A DNA stretch of 64,000 bases from Persicitalea sp963716085 (GCA_963716085.1 OY970288.1:4836001-4900000); one strand, 5' to 3'. Positions 17,060 to 25,946 are shown, counted from the stretch's first letter. The notes: generated by a model not told the origin, from the letters alone. Made by a program: numbers and translations.

Positions 17060-19267
17060 CTAGTTGGCAAACTCCGACATGAATTTGATCCGCACCAGCC
17101 GGAGTTCTTCTTCGGTGACGTCTTCGTCGGCAAATTCTTCCACCGCCGCAGCGATGTTGTCCGTTTCGGCGGTCATGAAATACTCCTTGATGTCCTGCTG
17201 CCGGTCGGCGTCGATGACCTGATTGATGTAGTAGTTGAGGTTCAGCTTGGTACCCGAGTAGCAAATGTGTTCGATTTCCTCGATCAACTCTTCCATGGCC
17301 AGCCCCTTGGCGTCGGCAATTTCTTCCAGATCGACCTTGCGATCCACCTGTTGAATGATGTAAATCTTGATCTTCGACTTGTTGACCATCGACTTCACCA
17401 CCACGTCCTTGGCAGTTTCGATGTCGTTCTCCTCGACGTACTTCGTGATGGCATCGATGAACTGGTTGCCGAACTTCTGCACCTTGCCCATGCCCACACC
17501 GTTGACCTGCGACATTTCCTGCGGGGTCGTTGGGTACACGGTCGCCATTTCTTCCAGCGAGGGGTCCTGGAAAATCACGTAGGGCGGAAGGTTTTTTTCC
17601 TTCGCCACCTTCTTGCGCAGGGCTTTCAGCAGCACCAACAGCGCTTCGTCGTAAGCGTGGCCGCCATTGGAGGACGGGCCGCCGTTGTCGTCGTCGTCTT
17701 TGCTCACTTTATCTTCGTAGTTATGATCCGCGTGGATCGTGACCGGATAAGAACCATTCAGGTATTCAGCACCTCGCTCGGAAAGGCGTAGCACGCCGTA
17801 ATTTTCAATATCTTTTTCGAGAAAATCAAGGATAACGATCTGGCGGATCAGCGAAATCCAGAATTCGTGCGAAGGGTTGAGTTCTTTGCCCTTGCCAAAC
17901 ACGTCCAGCTTGTCGTGCTCGTAACTACGAACGTACTGGTTTTCCTTGGCCATCAGCAAGTCGGCGATGTGTTCGCCGTCAAAACGCTCATCGGTAAGTT
18001 TGGCCGCATTCAGTATCAGCGACACCTCTTCCTCCACCGTGGTGGTTTCGGTAGGTTTCATGCAGTTGTCACAGAAACCGCAGTCTTCGCCGTAGTATTC
18101 CCCAAAATAACTCAGTAACTGGCGGCGGCGGCATATGCCCAGGTTGGCGTAGGCTACCATTTCCCCCAGCAGGTGGCGGGCGTTGTCGCGCTCGGTCACG
18201 GATTTATCCTTGTTGAATTTTTCCAGTTTCAGGATGTCGGCGTAGCTGTAAAACATCAGGCAGTTTCCTTCCAGCCCGTCGCGCCCGGCGCGGCCCGTTT
18301 CCTGGTAATAGCCTTCCAGCGACTTGGGCACGTCGTAATGAATCACGAAGCGCACGTCGGGTTTGTCGATGCCCATCCCGAAGGCGATGGTGGCTACGAT
18401 CACCTCCACATCCTCGTTCAGGAAGGCGTCCTGGTTGTTCATGCGGGTGTGGGAATCCAGCCCGGCATGGTAAGGAAGCGCCCGCACATCGTTGACGTTC
18501 AGCAGGGCGGCAATTTCCTCCACCTTTTTGCGGCTGAGGCAATAAATGATGCCCGACTTGCCCTTGTTATGATGGACGTAGCGAATGAGCTGCTTTTTGA
18601 CATCGTGCTTGGCCCGAATCTCGTAATAGAGATTTTCCCGGTTGAACGACGATTTGAAGGTCTGCGCCTCCTCCATTTGCAGGTTCTTGCGAATATCCTG
18701 CTGCACCTTGGGCGTGGCCGTGGCCGTGAGGGCAATGATGGGCAGATCGCCGATGTCGTCGATGATGCCGTGGATGCGGCGGTACTCGGGCCGGAAGTCG
18801 TGGCCCCATTCCGAAATGCAGTGTGCCTCGTCGATAGCGACGAAGGAGAGGTTGGTTTTTTGTAAGAAATCGAGATTTTCCTCCTTTGTGAGCGACTCAG
18901 GAGCGATGTAAAGCATCTTCAGACTGCCATCGAGTGCATCGCGCTTCACACGGGTAATTTCGGCCTTGGTGAGCGTCGAGTTCAAAAACTGCGCGTTGAC
19001 GCCGAAGGCGTTGAGCTGATCCACCTGGTTTTTCATCAGGGCGATGAGCGGCGAGATCACGATCGCCATACCGTCCTTGACCAGCGCCGGGAGTTGGTAG
19101 CACAGCGACTTACCCGCTCCGGTGGGCATGATGACGAACGTGTTTTTTCCGGATAAAATATTGTTAATAATGATTTCCTGATCGCCCCGGAACTGGCTGA
19201 ATCCGAAAATTTCTTTCAAACTGGCTTTCAGGCTATCTACGGCGATTTCCTCGGTCTGTTGCATCAT
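17060..19267 (-). CDS. recQ: ATP-dependent DNA helicase RecQ
   Basis: This 3'-5' superfamily 2 helicase of 735 residues acts in recombination repair and fork processing. Motif I MPTGAGKSLCYQLPAL is near residues 47-62, motif II DEAHCISEWGHDFRPEY is near 145-161, SAT-like LTATATPKVQ follows, and motif VI YQETGRAGRDG completes the core. A four-Cys zinc site (CRRRQ...CGFCDNC) starts the RQC region, and an HRDC-like domain (VNGVGMGKVQKFG) lies near the C-terminus. A further acidic helical tail, common in Bacteroidota RecQ, ends the protein. It starts the minus-strand run recQ-purD-ricT and is divergent from kdsD. Confidence 0.96.
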   Translation of the reverse strand: MMQQTEEIAVDSLKASLKEIFGFSQFRGDQEIIINNILSGKNTFVIMPTGAGKSLCYQLPALVKDGMAIVISPLIALMKNQVDQLNAFGVNAQFLNSTLTKAEITRVKRDALDGSLKMLYIAPESLTKEENLDFLQKTNLSFVAIDEAHCISEWGHDFRPEYRRIHGIIDDIGDLPIIALTATATPKVQQDIRKNLQMEEAQTFKSSFNRENLYYEIRAKHDVKKQLIRYVHHNKGKSGIIYCLSRKKVEEIAALLNVNDVRALPYHAGLDSHTRMNNQDAFLNEDVEVIVATIAFGMGIDKPDVRFVIHYDVPKSLEGYYQETGRAGRDGLEGNCLMFYSYADILKLEKFNKDKSVTERDNARHLLGEMVAYANLGICRRRQLLSYFGEYYGEDCGFCDNCMKPTETTTVEEEVSLILNAAKLTDERFDGEHIADLLMAKENQYVRSYEHDKLDVFGKGKELNPSHEFWISLIRQIVILDFLEKDIENYGVLRLSERGAEYLNGSYPVTIHADHNYEDKVSKDDDDNGGPSSNGGHAYDEALLVLLKALRKKVAKEKNLPPYVIFQDPSLEEMATVYPTTPQEMSQVNGVGMGKVQKFGNQFIDAITKYVEENDIETAKDVVVKSMVNKSKIKIYIIQQVDRKVDLEEIADAKGLAMEELIEEIEHICYSGTKLNLNYYINQVIDADRQQDIKEYFMTAETDNIAAAVEEFADEDVTEEELRLVRIKFMSEFAN

Positions 19268-19393
19268 CTTTGGTTTGCGAGAGGGTTATTCAAAGTTCTC
19301 TACCTTTGTCCAGAAGCCGTTTTACTAAATTTGGCTGGGGGTAAAACGGAACCTTCTGTGTCAGATTTTTTATAAAAGAATTAAATCCGGGAG

Positions 19394-20383
19394 TTGGATT
19401 CAAAATTGAAGTTAGCAAAAAATATTCAGTCCATCGCAAAAGGAGTATTGGCGCGGGAAGCCGAAGCAATTCAGAATCTGGTAGCGCGTATCGACGATCA
19501 CTTTGAAAACTGCGTGGAGGCTATCCTGCAAGCGAGCGGACGGGTCATCATCACGGGTATCGGCAAAAGCGCCCTCGTGGGCCAGAAGATCGTCGCCACG
19601 CTCAACTCCACCGGAACACCCGCCCTGTTCATGCACGCCGCCGACGCCATTCACGGCGATTTAGGTATGATTCAGGCCGGAGACGTGGTCATCGCCATTT
19701 CTAAGAGCGGCAACACACCGGAAGTAAAGGTACTTCTTCCTCTGTTAAAAAGAGCCGGCATCACGCTCATCGCGATGGTCAGCGACAAGGATTCCTATCT
19801 GGCCCGCAACGCCGACTTCATCCTCCACGCCCACGCCCCGCACGAAGCCGACCCGCTCAACCTTGCCCCCACCACCAGCACCACGGTGTGCATGGCCCTG
19901 GGCGACGCGCTGGCGATTTGTTTGCTAGAGACGCGCGGCTTTACGCGGCAGGACTTTGCGAGAAATCATCCGGGGGGGAGTTTGGGCAAGAAGCTGTACC
20001 TGCGCGTCAGCGACATTTATCCGCACAACGAACTACCCGCCGTGCCGGAAACAGCCAATTTAAAAGAGGTGATCCTGGAAATTACGTCGAGAAGACTAGG
20101 GGCCACGGCCGTGTTGAATGCGGAGGACGGCACCCTGGTCGGCATCGTCACGGATGGCGACCTGCGCCGGATGCTCAGCCAGCACCCCGACCGCCAACTC
20201 CTGCACCTGACCGCCCGCGATATCATGACGTCCGCGCCCATCGCCATCGCCCCCGACGAATACGCCGTGAACGCCCTACAACTCATGCAGGCGCGCAGCA
20301 TTACGCAGTTGGTTGTCGTGGAAAATGGAGAATTGAGGGGTTTCGTGCATTTACACGATTTGTTGAAGGAGGGGTTGATTTGA
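19394..20383 (+). CDS. kdsD: KpsF/GutQ-type D-arabinose-5-phosphate isomerase
   Basis: The enzyme interconverts ribulose-5-phosphate and arabinose-5-phosphate for Kdo synthesis in lipopolysaccharide. A SIS domain (TGIGKSALVGQKIVATLNS, HGDLGMI, ISKSGNTPEV) fills the first 200 residues, and a CBS pair (IVTDGDLRRML, DIMTSAPI) the C-terminal third, as in full-length family members. No ATG is available at the N-terminus. TTG at 19394 or 19406 are the only sensible starts. The last 163 bp (from 20221) occur again in degraded form at 21353-21493, on the far side of a two-gene cassette. Confidence 0.93.
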   Translation: MDSKLKLAKNIQSIAKGVLAREAEAIQNLVARIDDHFENCVEAILQASGRVIITGIGKSALVGQKIVATLNSTGTPALFMHAADAIHGDLGMIQAGDVVIAISKSGNTPEVKVLLPLLKRAGITLIAMVSDKDSYLARNADFILHAHAPHEADPLNLAPTTSTTVCMALGDALAICLLETRGFTRQDFARNHPGGSLGKKLYLRVSDIYPHNELPAVPETANLKEVILEITSRRLGATAVLNAEDGTLVGIVTDGDLRRMLSQHPDRQLLHLTARDIMTSAPIAIAPDEYAVNALQLMQARSITQLVVVENGELRGFVHLHDLLKEGLI

Positions 20384-20397
20384 CGCAGTTTGTTAGA

Positions 20398-20428
20398 TTT
20401 GAACCGTCGCTGCTTTTCCCTATATTAC
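20398..20428 (+). promoter_or_regulatory. predicted promoter of the TA-like pair
   Basis: TTTG at 20398-20401, a 19-base spacer, then TATATTAC at 20421-20428 fits the Bacteroidota pattern TTTG-N19-TAnnTTTG well. It would start a transcript about 15 bases before the first cassette ATG, so the cassette appears to carry its own promoter just after the kdsD stop. Confidence 0.4.
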
Positions 20429-20449
20429 AAAATGCTAACCAACTGAACT

Positions 20450-20914
20450 ATGGCAACCGAATCCACCATCGAACAAATTGACCAAACGCTTACGCAGTTG
20501 ATTGAAACGTCTTTCAGAGAAAAAAAAGCGGGTTTCAGTTCAGAAAAGAGTTTGAATCAGTTTTTGGACTCTATTCTCGACCTTAAAGCCACGCTGAAAA
20601 ACAAATCGGACAGTATAAACGCCATCAACCGTCAGCTCGAAGCACTTACCTGGCTAGACGGGCTGGATGAGCAAAGCCTGACGAAAGTCAACGAAATCAT
20701 CTCGCTTGGCAAAGACTTGCGGACTAGCTTGCTACGATTTGTGGCGGGATTCGATCCGTTGGCTGAAAAAGAAGTGGCTCAGGCTGAAATCGCAACGCTC
20801 AAAGAAGCGATCAATGATTTGAAAGAAGATATCCAGGATTTAGAGTCACGCTTTTTCTTTCTTCCCCAAATGCCCGATTTCATGGAGGCCACCCGCCAAT
20901 TGTCCTTAGTTTAA
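20450..20914 (+). CDS. helical protein, putative antitoxin/partner of the next gene
   Basis: I do not recognise a family. The 154-residue product is almost wholly helical, hydrophilic and probably coiled-coil (LKATLKNKSDSINAINRQLEAL near 50-72; EIATLKEAINDLKEDIQDLE near 113-132). It has no signal peptide, membrane segment or clear DNA-binding motif. The stop TAA overlaps the next ATG by one base, so translation is coupled to the RelE-like gene. Gene order (small partner first, toxin-like second), own promoter and mobility signs suggest an antitoxin or adaptor. At 154 residues it is longer than most type II antitoxins. Function is inferred only from context. Confidence 0.55.
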   Translation: MATESTIEQIDQTLTQLIETSFREKKAGFSSEKSLNQFLDSILDLKATLKNKSDSINAINRQLEALTWLDGLDEQSLTKVNEIISLGKDLRTSLLRFVAGFDPLAEKEVAQAEIATLKEAINDLKEDIQDLESRFFFLPQMPDFMEATRQLSLV

Positions 20915-21324
20915 TGAAATACTATTGTCTCGAGGAGTTCAGAGCCGAGTTTGAAAGGCTAATCAAGAAGAAACCATACCGGAGCCTTGGGCGGGATATG
21001 ATCGAAGCTTTTTTTGACAAGTCGATAAGCGAACTGCGGGCGGGCACACGCCTGAACAACAGCAGCGACGCACCGTATATCAAAAAAAGGGTCGGTGGCG
21101 GCGGTGGGTTCCGGTTTTATTATTACCTGCTTATTGACGAGGAGCGATTGTACTTTCTGTTCGTACACCCAAAAACCGGGCCTTTCGGTTCGGAAAATAT
21201 TACCGACGAGTCCAAAGCGTACATTTACAAAAGGGTTATCGAGGCAATAAAGTCCAACGATTTGTATATCGTCGAAAAGTCAACGGACGGAGGAAGCATT
21301 CAATTTCGCTTGGTGGGGACTTAG
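20914..21324 (+). CDS. RelE/HigB-like putative toxin
   Basis: The 136-residue basic protein has a C-terminal half that fits the RelE/ParE fold pattern. IKKRVGGGGGFRFYYYLLID resembles the K(G)(G)-R-YY strand pair that follows the substrate groove. YFLFVHPKTGPFGSENITDE resembles the next strand and K(N/T).. turn leading to the E-rich last helix. The N-terminal helices MKYYCLEEFRAEFERLIKKK and RDMIEAFFDKS also match the fold's helical hairpin. RelE relatives cleave mRNA on the ribosome; ParE relatives inhibit gyrase. The match is by pattern only and catalytic residues are not secured. It overlaps the helical partner by one base and lies inside the cassette bounded by kdsD 3' ends. Confidence 0.5.
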   Translation: MKYYCLEEFRAEFERLIKKKPYRSLGRDMIEAFFDKSISELRAGTRLNNSSDAPYIKKRVGGGGGFRFYYYLLIDEERLYFLFVHPKTGPFGSENITDESKAYIYKRVIEAIKSNDLYIVEKSTDGGSIQFRLVGT

Positions 21325-21352
21325 TAGTTACTGCTTAAGTTTTTGCCGACAG

Positions 21353-21493
21353 TATCATGACGCCCTCGCCCCCGACGAGTAGGCCGTGCAACTTATACAG
21401 GCGCGGAGCATCACGCAGCTTGTAGTGATGGAAGATGGGAAGTTAAGGGGCTTCGTGCATTTGCACGATTTGTTGAAGGAGGGGTTGATTTAG
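21353..21493 (+). pseudogene. duplicated, decayed 3' end of kdsD
   Basis: From TATCATGACG at 21353 to the stop at 21491-21493 the sequence aligns with 20221-20383. The final 40 bases differ at one position. The readable tail gives IQARSITQLVVMEDGKLRGF then VHLHDLLKEGLI, against MQARSITQLVVVENGELRGF in the intact gene, with many silent changes. An in-frame TAG (GACGAGTAG) and small deletions near 21365-21395 show decay. The substitution pattern implies it evolved as coding sequence before being cut off, so it is either the displaced original gene end or an end acquired from a related strain. Confidence 0.9.
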
Positions 21494-21500
21494 AAGTTGC

Positions 21501-22058
21501 TTAACGCAGCATCAGCATATCGTTCACGCTGATTTCGAACTTTGGCAGCACGGGTGCGGCAGAGCAAATATCGTCCCCCAAACAGGCCTTTACCTCGCGG
21601 CGGGAAGTGTAGACGTTGACCACCCGCTCCTCTGGTATTACTACCCAAACGACTTTCACCCCGGCTTCGAAGTACTCTGTCAGCTTCTTTTCTACCCGAT
21701 TCAATTTATCGTGGAGTGATATTACCTCGACCAGAAAGTCCGGTATTGATCTCCCCCCCTGCGTGCTGTGCCTGATTTGGTCACGGGTAAAATAAGCGAT
21801 ATCAGGGCGGCGCAATTGGATACCACTCACATGCACATTATGCTCGTTGACCAAGGTACCCGTTTTCTTATAGCCTAACTCAATGAGCAGATCGAGTATA
21901 TTATCATAAATGTTGATCTGGTTTTCCTGCATACCCGCGAATTGAATGATTTCCCCATCGTTCCACTCGTATTTGAAGCCGTCGTTTGGCTCCCATTCGA
22001 GGAACTCATCCAAACTGCGGGGCAGCGTATCGGTTGTAGCTTGGGCGGTTTGTATCAT
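21501..22058 (-). CDS. Uma2-family PD-(D/E)XK endonuclease-like protein
   Basis: The 185-residue protein has the Uma2 (formerly DUF820) fold, a restriction-endonuclease-like domain abundant in cyanobacteria and Cytophagales. LRRPDIAYF supplies the first acidic residue, IPDFLVEVISLHDK the E-x-(K/S) strand, and KKLTEYFEAGVKVVWVV the following helix and strand. The N-terminal LDEFLEWEPNDGFKYEWNDGEI opening is diagnostic. Biological role is unknown; members often occur in many copies and near mobile DNA. Its stop is only 8 bp from the decayed kdsD end, convergent with it. No partner gene is obvious. Confidence 0.88.
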   Translation of the reverse strand: MIQTAQATTDTLPRSLDEFLEWEPNDGFKYEWNDGEIIQFAGMQENQINIYDNILDLLIELGYKKTGTLVNEHNVHVSGIQLRRPDIAYFTRDQIRHSTQGGRSIPDFLVEVISLHDKLNRVEKKLTEYFEAGVKVVWVVIPEERVVNVYTSRREVKACLGDDICSAAPVLPKFEISVNDMLMLR

Positions 22059-22154
22059 GGTTTGAGATCTGTTTTTCTCAAATATACGCTTTTCGGACGC
22101 AATGAGCTACTCACTCCAAAATCCAACTGCCTCGCTCCAACGTCCAGCGTCCAA

Positions 22155-22631
22155 TCACCGCATCCGGTTCGACTCCTTCACCATTTTCTCATCCCTGCGG
22201 ATGAAACGGTTGGCCGCCACGTTGGCCAGCATCGCCACGACCAACGCGTAGAAACCGACGAGATAGTCGCCCGTTTCGCCCTCGTCGAAGAGTTTGGCGG
22301 TTTCGTAGAAAGTCTGATAGACCACGGTCGCCAAAATCACAGTCATCAAGATAGAATTGACCGCGCACAAGGCCGACTGCATCAGGCGGTTGCGGTACTT
22401 GAAAATCGCAAAAACTGCCACGCCAATCACCAGAATCGCCATCCCCGCTACGTAGTACACGGGCTGAATACCCGTCTGCACGGGTGTGGCTTTGTAAGTC
22501 AACCGGAAAGCGGTCATGGAGGCTTCGTGAATTCCATCTGACCCCATTTTATGCCAAAGGGGGAAAGCTAAAAATACGCCCATCGCAATGGCCACGATGG
22601 CGAGAAAGAGAGTTTGAAGTCGTTGAAGCAT
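22155..22631 (-). CDS. DUF4293 membrane protein
   Basis: The 158-residue product has four hydrophobic helices and begins MLQRLQTLFLAIVAIAMGVF, the characteristic opening of the Bacteroidota-specific DUF4293 family. I take ATG at 22631; the extension to 22724 runs through an intergenic hairpin and is not credible. The last helix is followed by a basic tail (NRFIRRDEKMVKESNRMR). Function is unknown. It follows rimO on the same strand with 98 bp and a hairpin between. Confidence 0.82.
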   Translation of the reverse strand: MLQRLQTLFLAIVAIAMGVFLAFPLWHKMGSDGIHEASMTAFRLTYKATPVQTGIQPVYYVAGMAILVIGVAVFAIFKYRNRLMQSALCAVNSILMTVILATVVYQTFYETAKLFDEGETGDYLVGFYALVVAMLANVAANRFIRRDEKMVKESNRMR

Positions 22632-22657
22632 AAAAAACCAATTCGGCTTAAAAGAAG

Positions 22658-22681
22658 CCCCTCTCCATTTAAGGAGAGGGG
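22658..22681. repeat. CCCCTCTCC / GGAGAGGGG hairpin element
   Basis: A perfect 9-bp stem with ATTTAA loop, followed by TTTGGGGTGAGG, between rimO and the DUF4293 gene. This wording is a widely dispersed intergenic repeat in Bacteroidota and some cyanobacteria (recalled, not searched). On the minus strand it may also limit read-through from rimO. Confidence 0.65.
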
Positions 22682-22729
22682 TTTGGGGTGAGGTTGAAGG
22701 GGCAAAGTTAATAAAACACTCCAATTTCC

Positions 22730-24040
22730 TTATTCCACCACCTCGCCGTACAAATCAAATTCCTCCGCCGAAGTAATCCGCACGTCCGCGAAGTCGCCCA
22801 GGCGGACGTACTGTTCGGCTGGTAGCAGCACCTCGTTATCCACTTCCGGCGAATCGGACTCCGTGCGGCCGATGAAGTAGCCGCCTTCCTTGCGATCGAA
22901 TAGTACTTTATAGGTTTTACCGATTTTTTCCTGGTTCAATTCCCAGGAAATACCCTGCTGCAATTCCATGAGGGCGTCGGCGCGTTCCTGCTTGATCTCG
23001 GCGGGGATGTCGTCGGGCATGGTGTGGGCGTGGGTATTGTCCTCGTGCGAGTACTGGAACGCGCCGAGGCGGTCGAAGCGCATTTTTTCTACAAACTCAT
23101 AGGTTTCTTCAAAGGCCGCCTCAGTTTCGCCGGGGTGACCGACGATGAGCGTGGTGCGTAGGGCAATGCCCGGCACTTTCGCCCGAATCGTTTCGATGAG
23201 TGCCTCCGTTTTCTCACGGGTGATGCCGCGTCGCATGGTTTTAAGTACCTCCGTCGAACCCGATTGGAGGGGCATGTCCAGGTAGTTGCAAATGTTGCTC
23301 CGCTCATTCATTACGTCCAGGATATCCAGGGGAAAGCCCGCCGGGTAGGCGTATTGCAGCCTAATCCAGTCGATGCCGCCCACGTCGGCGAGCCGCGCCA
23401 GCAGGTCAGTCAGGTTTCTTTTCTTGTAAATATCCAGGCCGTAGTAAGTAAGATCCTGGGCGATGAGAATCAATTCCTTGGTACCCCGACTCGCCAGTGA
23501 CTTGGCCTCCTTCACCAATTCCTCGATGGGCCGCGACACGTGACCGCCCCGCATGAGCGGAATAGCGCAAAAACTGCACGGACGGTCGCAGCCCTCGGCG
23601 ATTTTTTGATAAGCATAGTGCGTCGGCGTGGTCAGCAGCCGCTCGCCGACGAGTTCGTGCTTGTAATCGGCTTTCAGGGTTTTGAGCAGGCGCGGGAGCT
23701 CGTTGGTACCGAACCAGGCGTCCACCGTCGGAATTTCAAGAGCCAGTTCGTCCTTATAGCGGTGCGACAGACAGCCCGTCACGTACACCTTGTCTACGGC
23801 CCCCGCCGCCTTGGCGTCGGCGTAGCGCAGGATGGTGTCGATGGACTCCTCTTTGGCCCCGTCGATGAAGCCGCAGGTGTTGATGACCACGATCTGCGCG
23901 TCGTCTTTTTTCGACTCGTGCGCCACGTTGTAGCCATTACCTTTCAACTGCGTGAAAAGCACTTCGGAGTCCACCAGATTCTTGGAACAACCCAGCGTGA
24001 CGATGTTGACTTTATTGGTACGTATTCCTTTGGTTTTCAT
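22730..24040 (-). CDS. rimO: ribosomal protein S12 methylthiotransferase
   Basis: This radical-SAM enzyme of 436 residues adds a methylthio group to the conserved Asp of ribosomal protein S12. The N-terminal UPF0004 domain supplies three cluster Cys (LGCSKN, NTCGF, TGC). The radical-SAM motif CDRPCSFC near residue 160 binds the second 4Fe-4S cluster, and the C-terminal TRAM domain runs from about 370. DLTYYGLDIYKKRNL and MPLQSGSTEVL separate it from the tRNA enzyme MiaB. Full length and intact. Confidence 0.96.
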   Translation of the reverse strand: MKTKGIRTNKVNIVTLGCSKNLVDSEVLFTQLKGNGYNVAHESKKDDAQIVVINTCGFIDGAKEESIDTILRYADAKAAGAVDKVYVTGCLSHRYKDELALEIPTVDAWFGTNELPRLLKTLKADYKHELVGERLLTTPTHYAYQKIAEGCDRPCSFCAIPLMRGGHVSRPIEELVKEAKSLASRGTKELILIAQDLTYYGLDIYKKRNLTDLLARLADVGGIDWIRLQYAYPAGFPLDILDVMNERSNICNYLDMPLQSGSTEVLKTMRRGITREKTEALIETIRAKVPGIALRTTLIVGHPGETEAAFEETYEFVEKMRFDRLGAFQYSHEDNTHAHTMPDDIPAEIKQERADALMELQQGISWELNQEKIGKTYKVLFDRKEGGYFIGRTESDSPEVDNEVLLPAEQYVRLGDFADVRITSAEEFDLYGEVVE

Positions 24041-24114
24041 AGGTTGGGCCGTCGGCTATCAGCTTTCGGCTCTCGGCTTTTGTTTTTGAAATCGGGGGGC
24101 AAAGGTCGGGAAAA

Positions 24115-24693
24115 TTAAGATAACAGTTTGTCTTTAATGAAACCAAACTGGGAATAGCTTCCTGAAAACGGAATTTTGGGGAAATATTCCTGAATCACTT
24201 CTTGCCCTGGTATCCGACCCGAAAGAATGAAGCTCGTGCCATTGTCGAGATAATAGGTTGAATAGGAATAGCCTACTTTAGATTTGCTGTAAACCCCTTC
24301 GATTCTGACTATATCACCGTCCCGCACGATGAGTACTTTATTGTGAAACGTTATTTCGAGTGAGTGATTGGCTGGGTTTGTTGCGATGATTCTGCCACGA
24401 ACGTAGGGCCAATGGTTTATCTGTAGGGCAAAAGATAAAAAGCCTAACCCCATTACAAATAGTGGGGTTAAGAAGATAGCGAAATAAAGCAACAGTGAAT
24501 AGCTTTGATCAGCCGGGAGGGAAATTCTTGAAAGCTGAAAAAATAAAACTACCCCCAGCAGTACTGAGAAAGCCGCCATTATTCCATCGAAATTTGTAAA
24601 GTACCTGAATTCAGAAATTTCGTACACCCTGCTTACTTTGAGCGGCGAATTCTCGCCGACTGTATCTTGGGTAAAGCGCAGCAGTTTCCGCAT
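24115..24693 (-). CDS. hypothetical two-helix membrane protein
   Basis: I do not recognise a family. The 192-residue product has two adjacent membrane helices (GIMAAFSVLLGVVLFFQL, then LLLYFAIFLTPLFVMGLGFL, about residues 37-92). A soluble beta-rich domain follows (HSLEITFHNKVLIVRDGDIV, then a Tyr/Ser-rich YSYSTYYLDNGTSFILSG), resembling a small membrane-anchored domain facing one side. There is no signal peptide or catalytic motif. It lies between rimO and the DUF4143 ATPase on the same strand with ordinary spacing. Confidence 0.6.
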   Translation of the reverse strand: MRKLLRFTQDTVGENSPLKVSRVYEISEFRYFTNFDGIMAAFSVLLGVVLFFQLSRISLPADQSYSLLLYFAIFLTPLFVMGLGFLSFALQINHWPYVRGRIIATNPANHSLEITFHNKVLIVRDGDIVRIEGVYSKSKVGYSYSTYYLDNGTSFILSGRIPGQEVIQEYFPKIPFSGSYSQFGFIKDKLLS

Positions 24694-24764
24694 TCACCAA
24701 GTGAAAAGTCCAAAAACGAAAAGAAACAGGAGAAAGGTACCCATGACAAAATGATCGACTCAAC

Positions 24765-25946
24765 TCAAAACACGCCCCCACCCCAGATAAATTCTTTGAA
24801 CTCACTCGCGGGATAATGTCTCCCGATCAAACTGTAATCGGAGATATCCAGCAATTTGGCGCGTTCGACCAGGCTGCTCAGATCTTGTGGCGAAGCCCTT
24901 TCCTTTACTTCAAAGGCCGTTTTTCGGTCCAAAATAAAGTCGATCTCGGTACCCGCGCTTTGCTCGAAGAAATGGATAGTCCCTAATTGCGCCAGTTGGC
25001 TGGCGATGGCGTTCTCGAAAACGCTCCCGTTGCTAAGTTGGCCGCAGATTTGCAGCAGGCCCGTATCGGTGAAGTACAGCTTGGGCTGTTTGCTGATTTC
25101 CTTATCGATGCCACCCGTGTACGGCTTCACCGTCCTGATAAAATACGTGTATTCCAGCAGGTGCAGGTAATCCTTGACCTTGTGGCGGCTGAGGCCGATC
25201 AGGCTGGCGATTTTGGTGTAGTCGATTCGGCTGCCTACGCGGTTGGCGAGGAGAAGAATCAGTTTATAGAGACTGTCGCTTATCGAAAAATCCGATAACA
25301 ATTTGATGTCCAGTTCGATGTAAGCATTCAGAATATCTTTGAGGTAATCGGTCTTCTGCGCGGGTGAATCGGCCAGCACGACTTCGGGAAAACCGCCAAA
25401 CTGGATGAAGTCTTCGTAGTGTCCTTTCCAGAGGTCGTAGTACGTAAAAAGAAAAGGCTGCATTCGCTCGGCCTGAATGCGACGGGTGTCCTCGCCTTTG
25501 AACATCAGGTACTCCTCGAAGTCGAGTGGCCAGAGTTCGAATATTTGCTTCCGTCCCGCCAAGCTTTCCGAAAAATGGTTTTTCAGGTAAAACGAACTCG
25601 AACCCGTCACCAGAAACTTGATGCCGTAGGTATCGTACAGGCTTTTGATTACGCTCGTGCTATTGGGGACGAGTTGGAGTTCGTCGAGTGCCAGCACGGC
25701 AGGCTGCTGCAAATCCAGCCCCAAAGCCACCAAACTGCGCTCGATGTCGTTGTAAGAAGTTTGGTTGAACAGCACCCTGTTCTCCACTCGTTCAAAATCG
25801 AGGTACAGTTTGTTGGTGTGGGGTACTCGATCCAGGAGATAGCTGAGCGCGGTGGACTTACCCACCCGTCTCATGCCCGTGATGACCGTCACTTGCTTTC
25901 GCAATAAATGTTCTTCTAGTCGAAGAAAAGATTTTCTGATAAACAT
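24765..25946 (-). CDS. AAA_14/DUF4143 ATP-binding protein
   Basis: This P-loop ATPase of 393 residues belongs to the AAA_14 + DUF4143 family, common in bacteria and of unknown role. Walker A VITGMRRVGKSTALSYLL is near residues 27-44, Walker B is VLALDELQLV, sensor-like KFLVTGSSSFYLKN follows, and the C-terminal DUF4143 part has a winged-helix-like LSRHKVKDYLHLLE and a PD-(D/E)XK-like ending EIDFILDRKTAFEVKE. I chose ATG at 25946; the frame extends to a TTG at 25967 but that lies inside a palindrome and promoter. The palindrome suggests self-regulation. Confidence 0.85.
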   Translation of the reverse strand: MFIRKSFLRLEEHLLRKQVTVITGMRRVGKSTALSYLLDRVPHTNKLYLDFERVENRVLFNQTSYNDIERSLVALGLDLQQPAVLALDELQLVPNSTSVIKSLYDTYGIKFLVTGSSSFYLKNHFSESLAGRKQIFELWPLDFEEYLMFKGEDTRRIQAERMQPFLFTYYDLWKGHYEDFIQFGGFPEVVLADSPAQKTDYLKDILNAYIELDIKLLSDFSISDSLYKLILLLANRVGSRIDYTKIASLIGLSRHKVKDYLHLLEYTYFIRTVKPYTGGIDKEISKQPKLYFTDTGLLQICGQLSNGSVFENAIASQLAQLGTIHFFEQSAGTEIDFILDRKTAFEVKERASPQDLSSLVERAKLLDISDYSLIGRHYPASEFKEFIWGGGVF

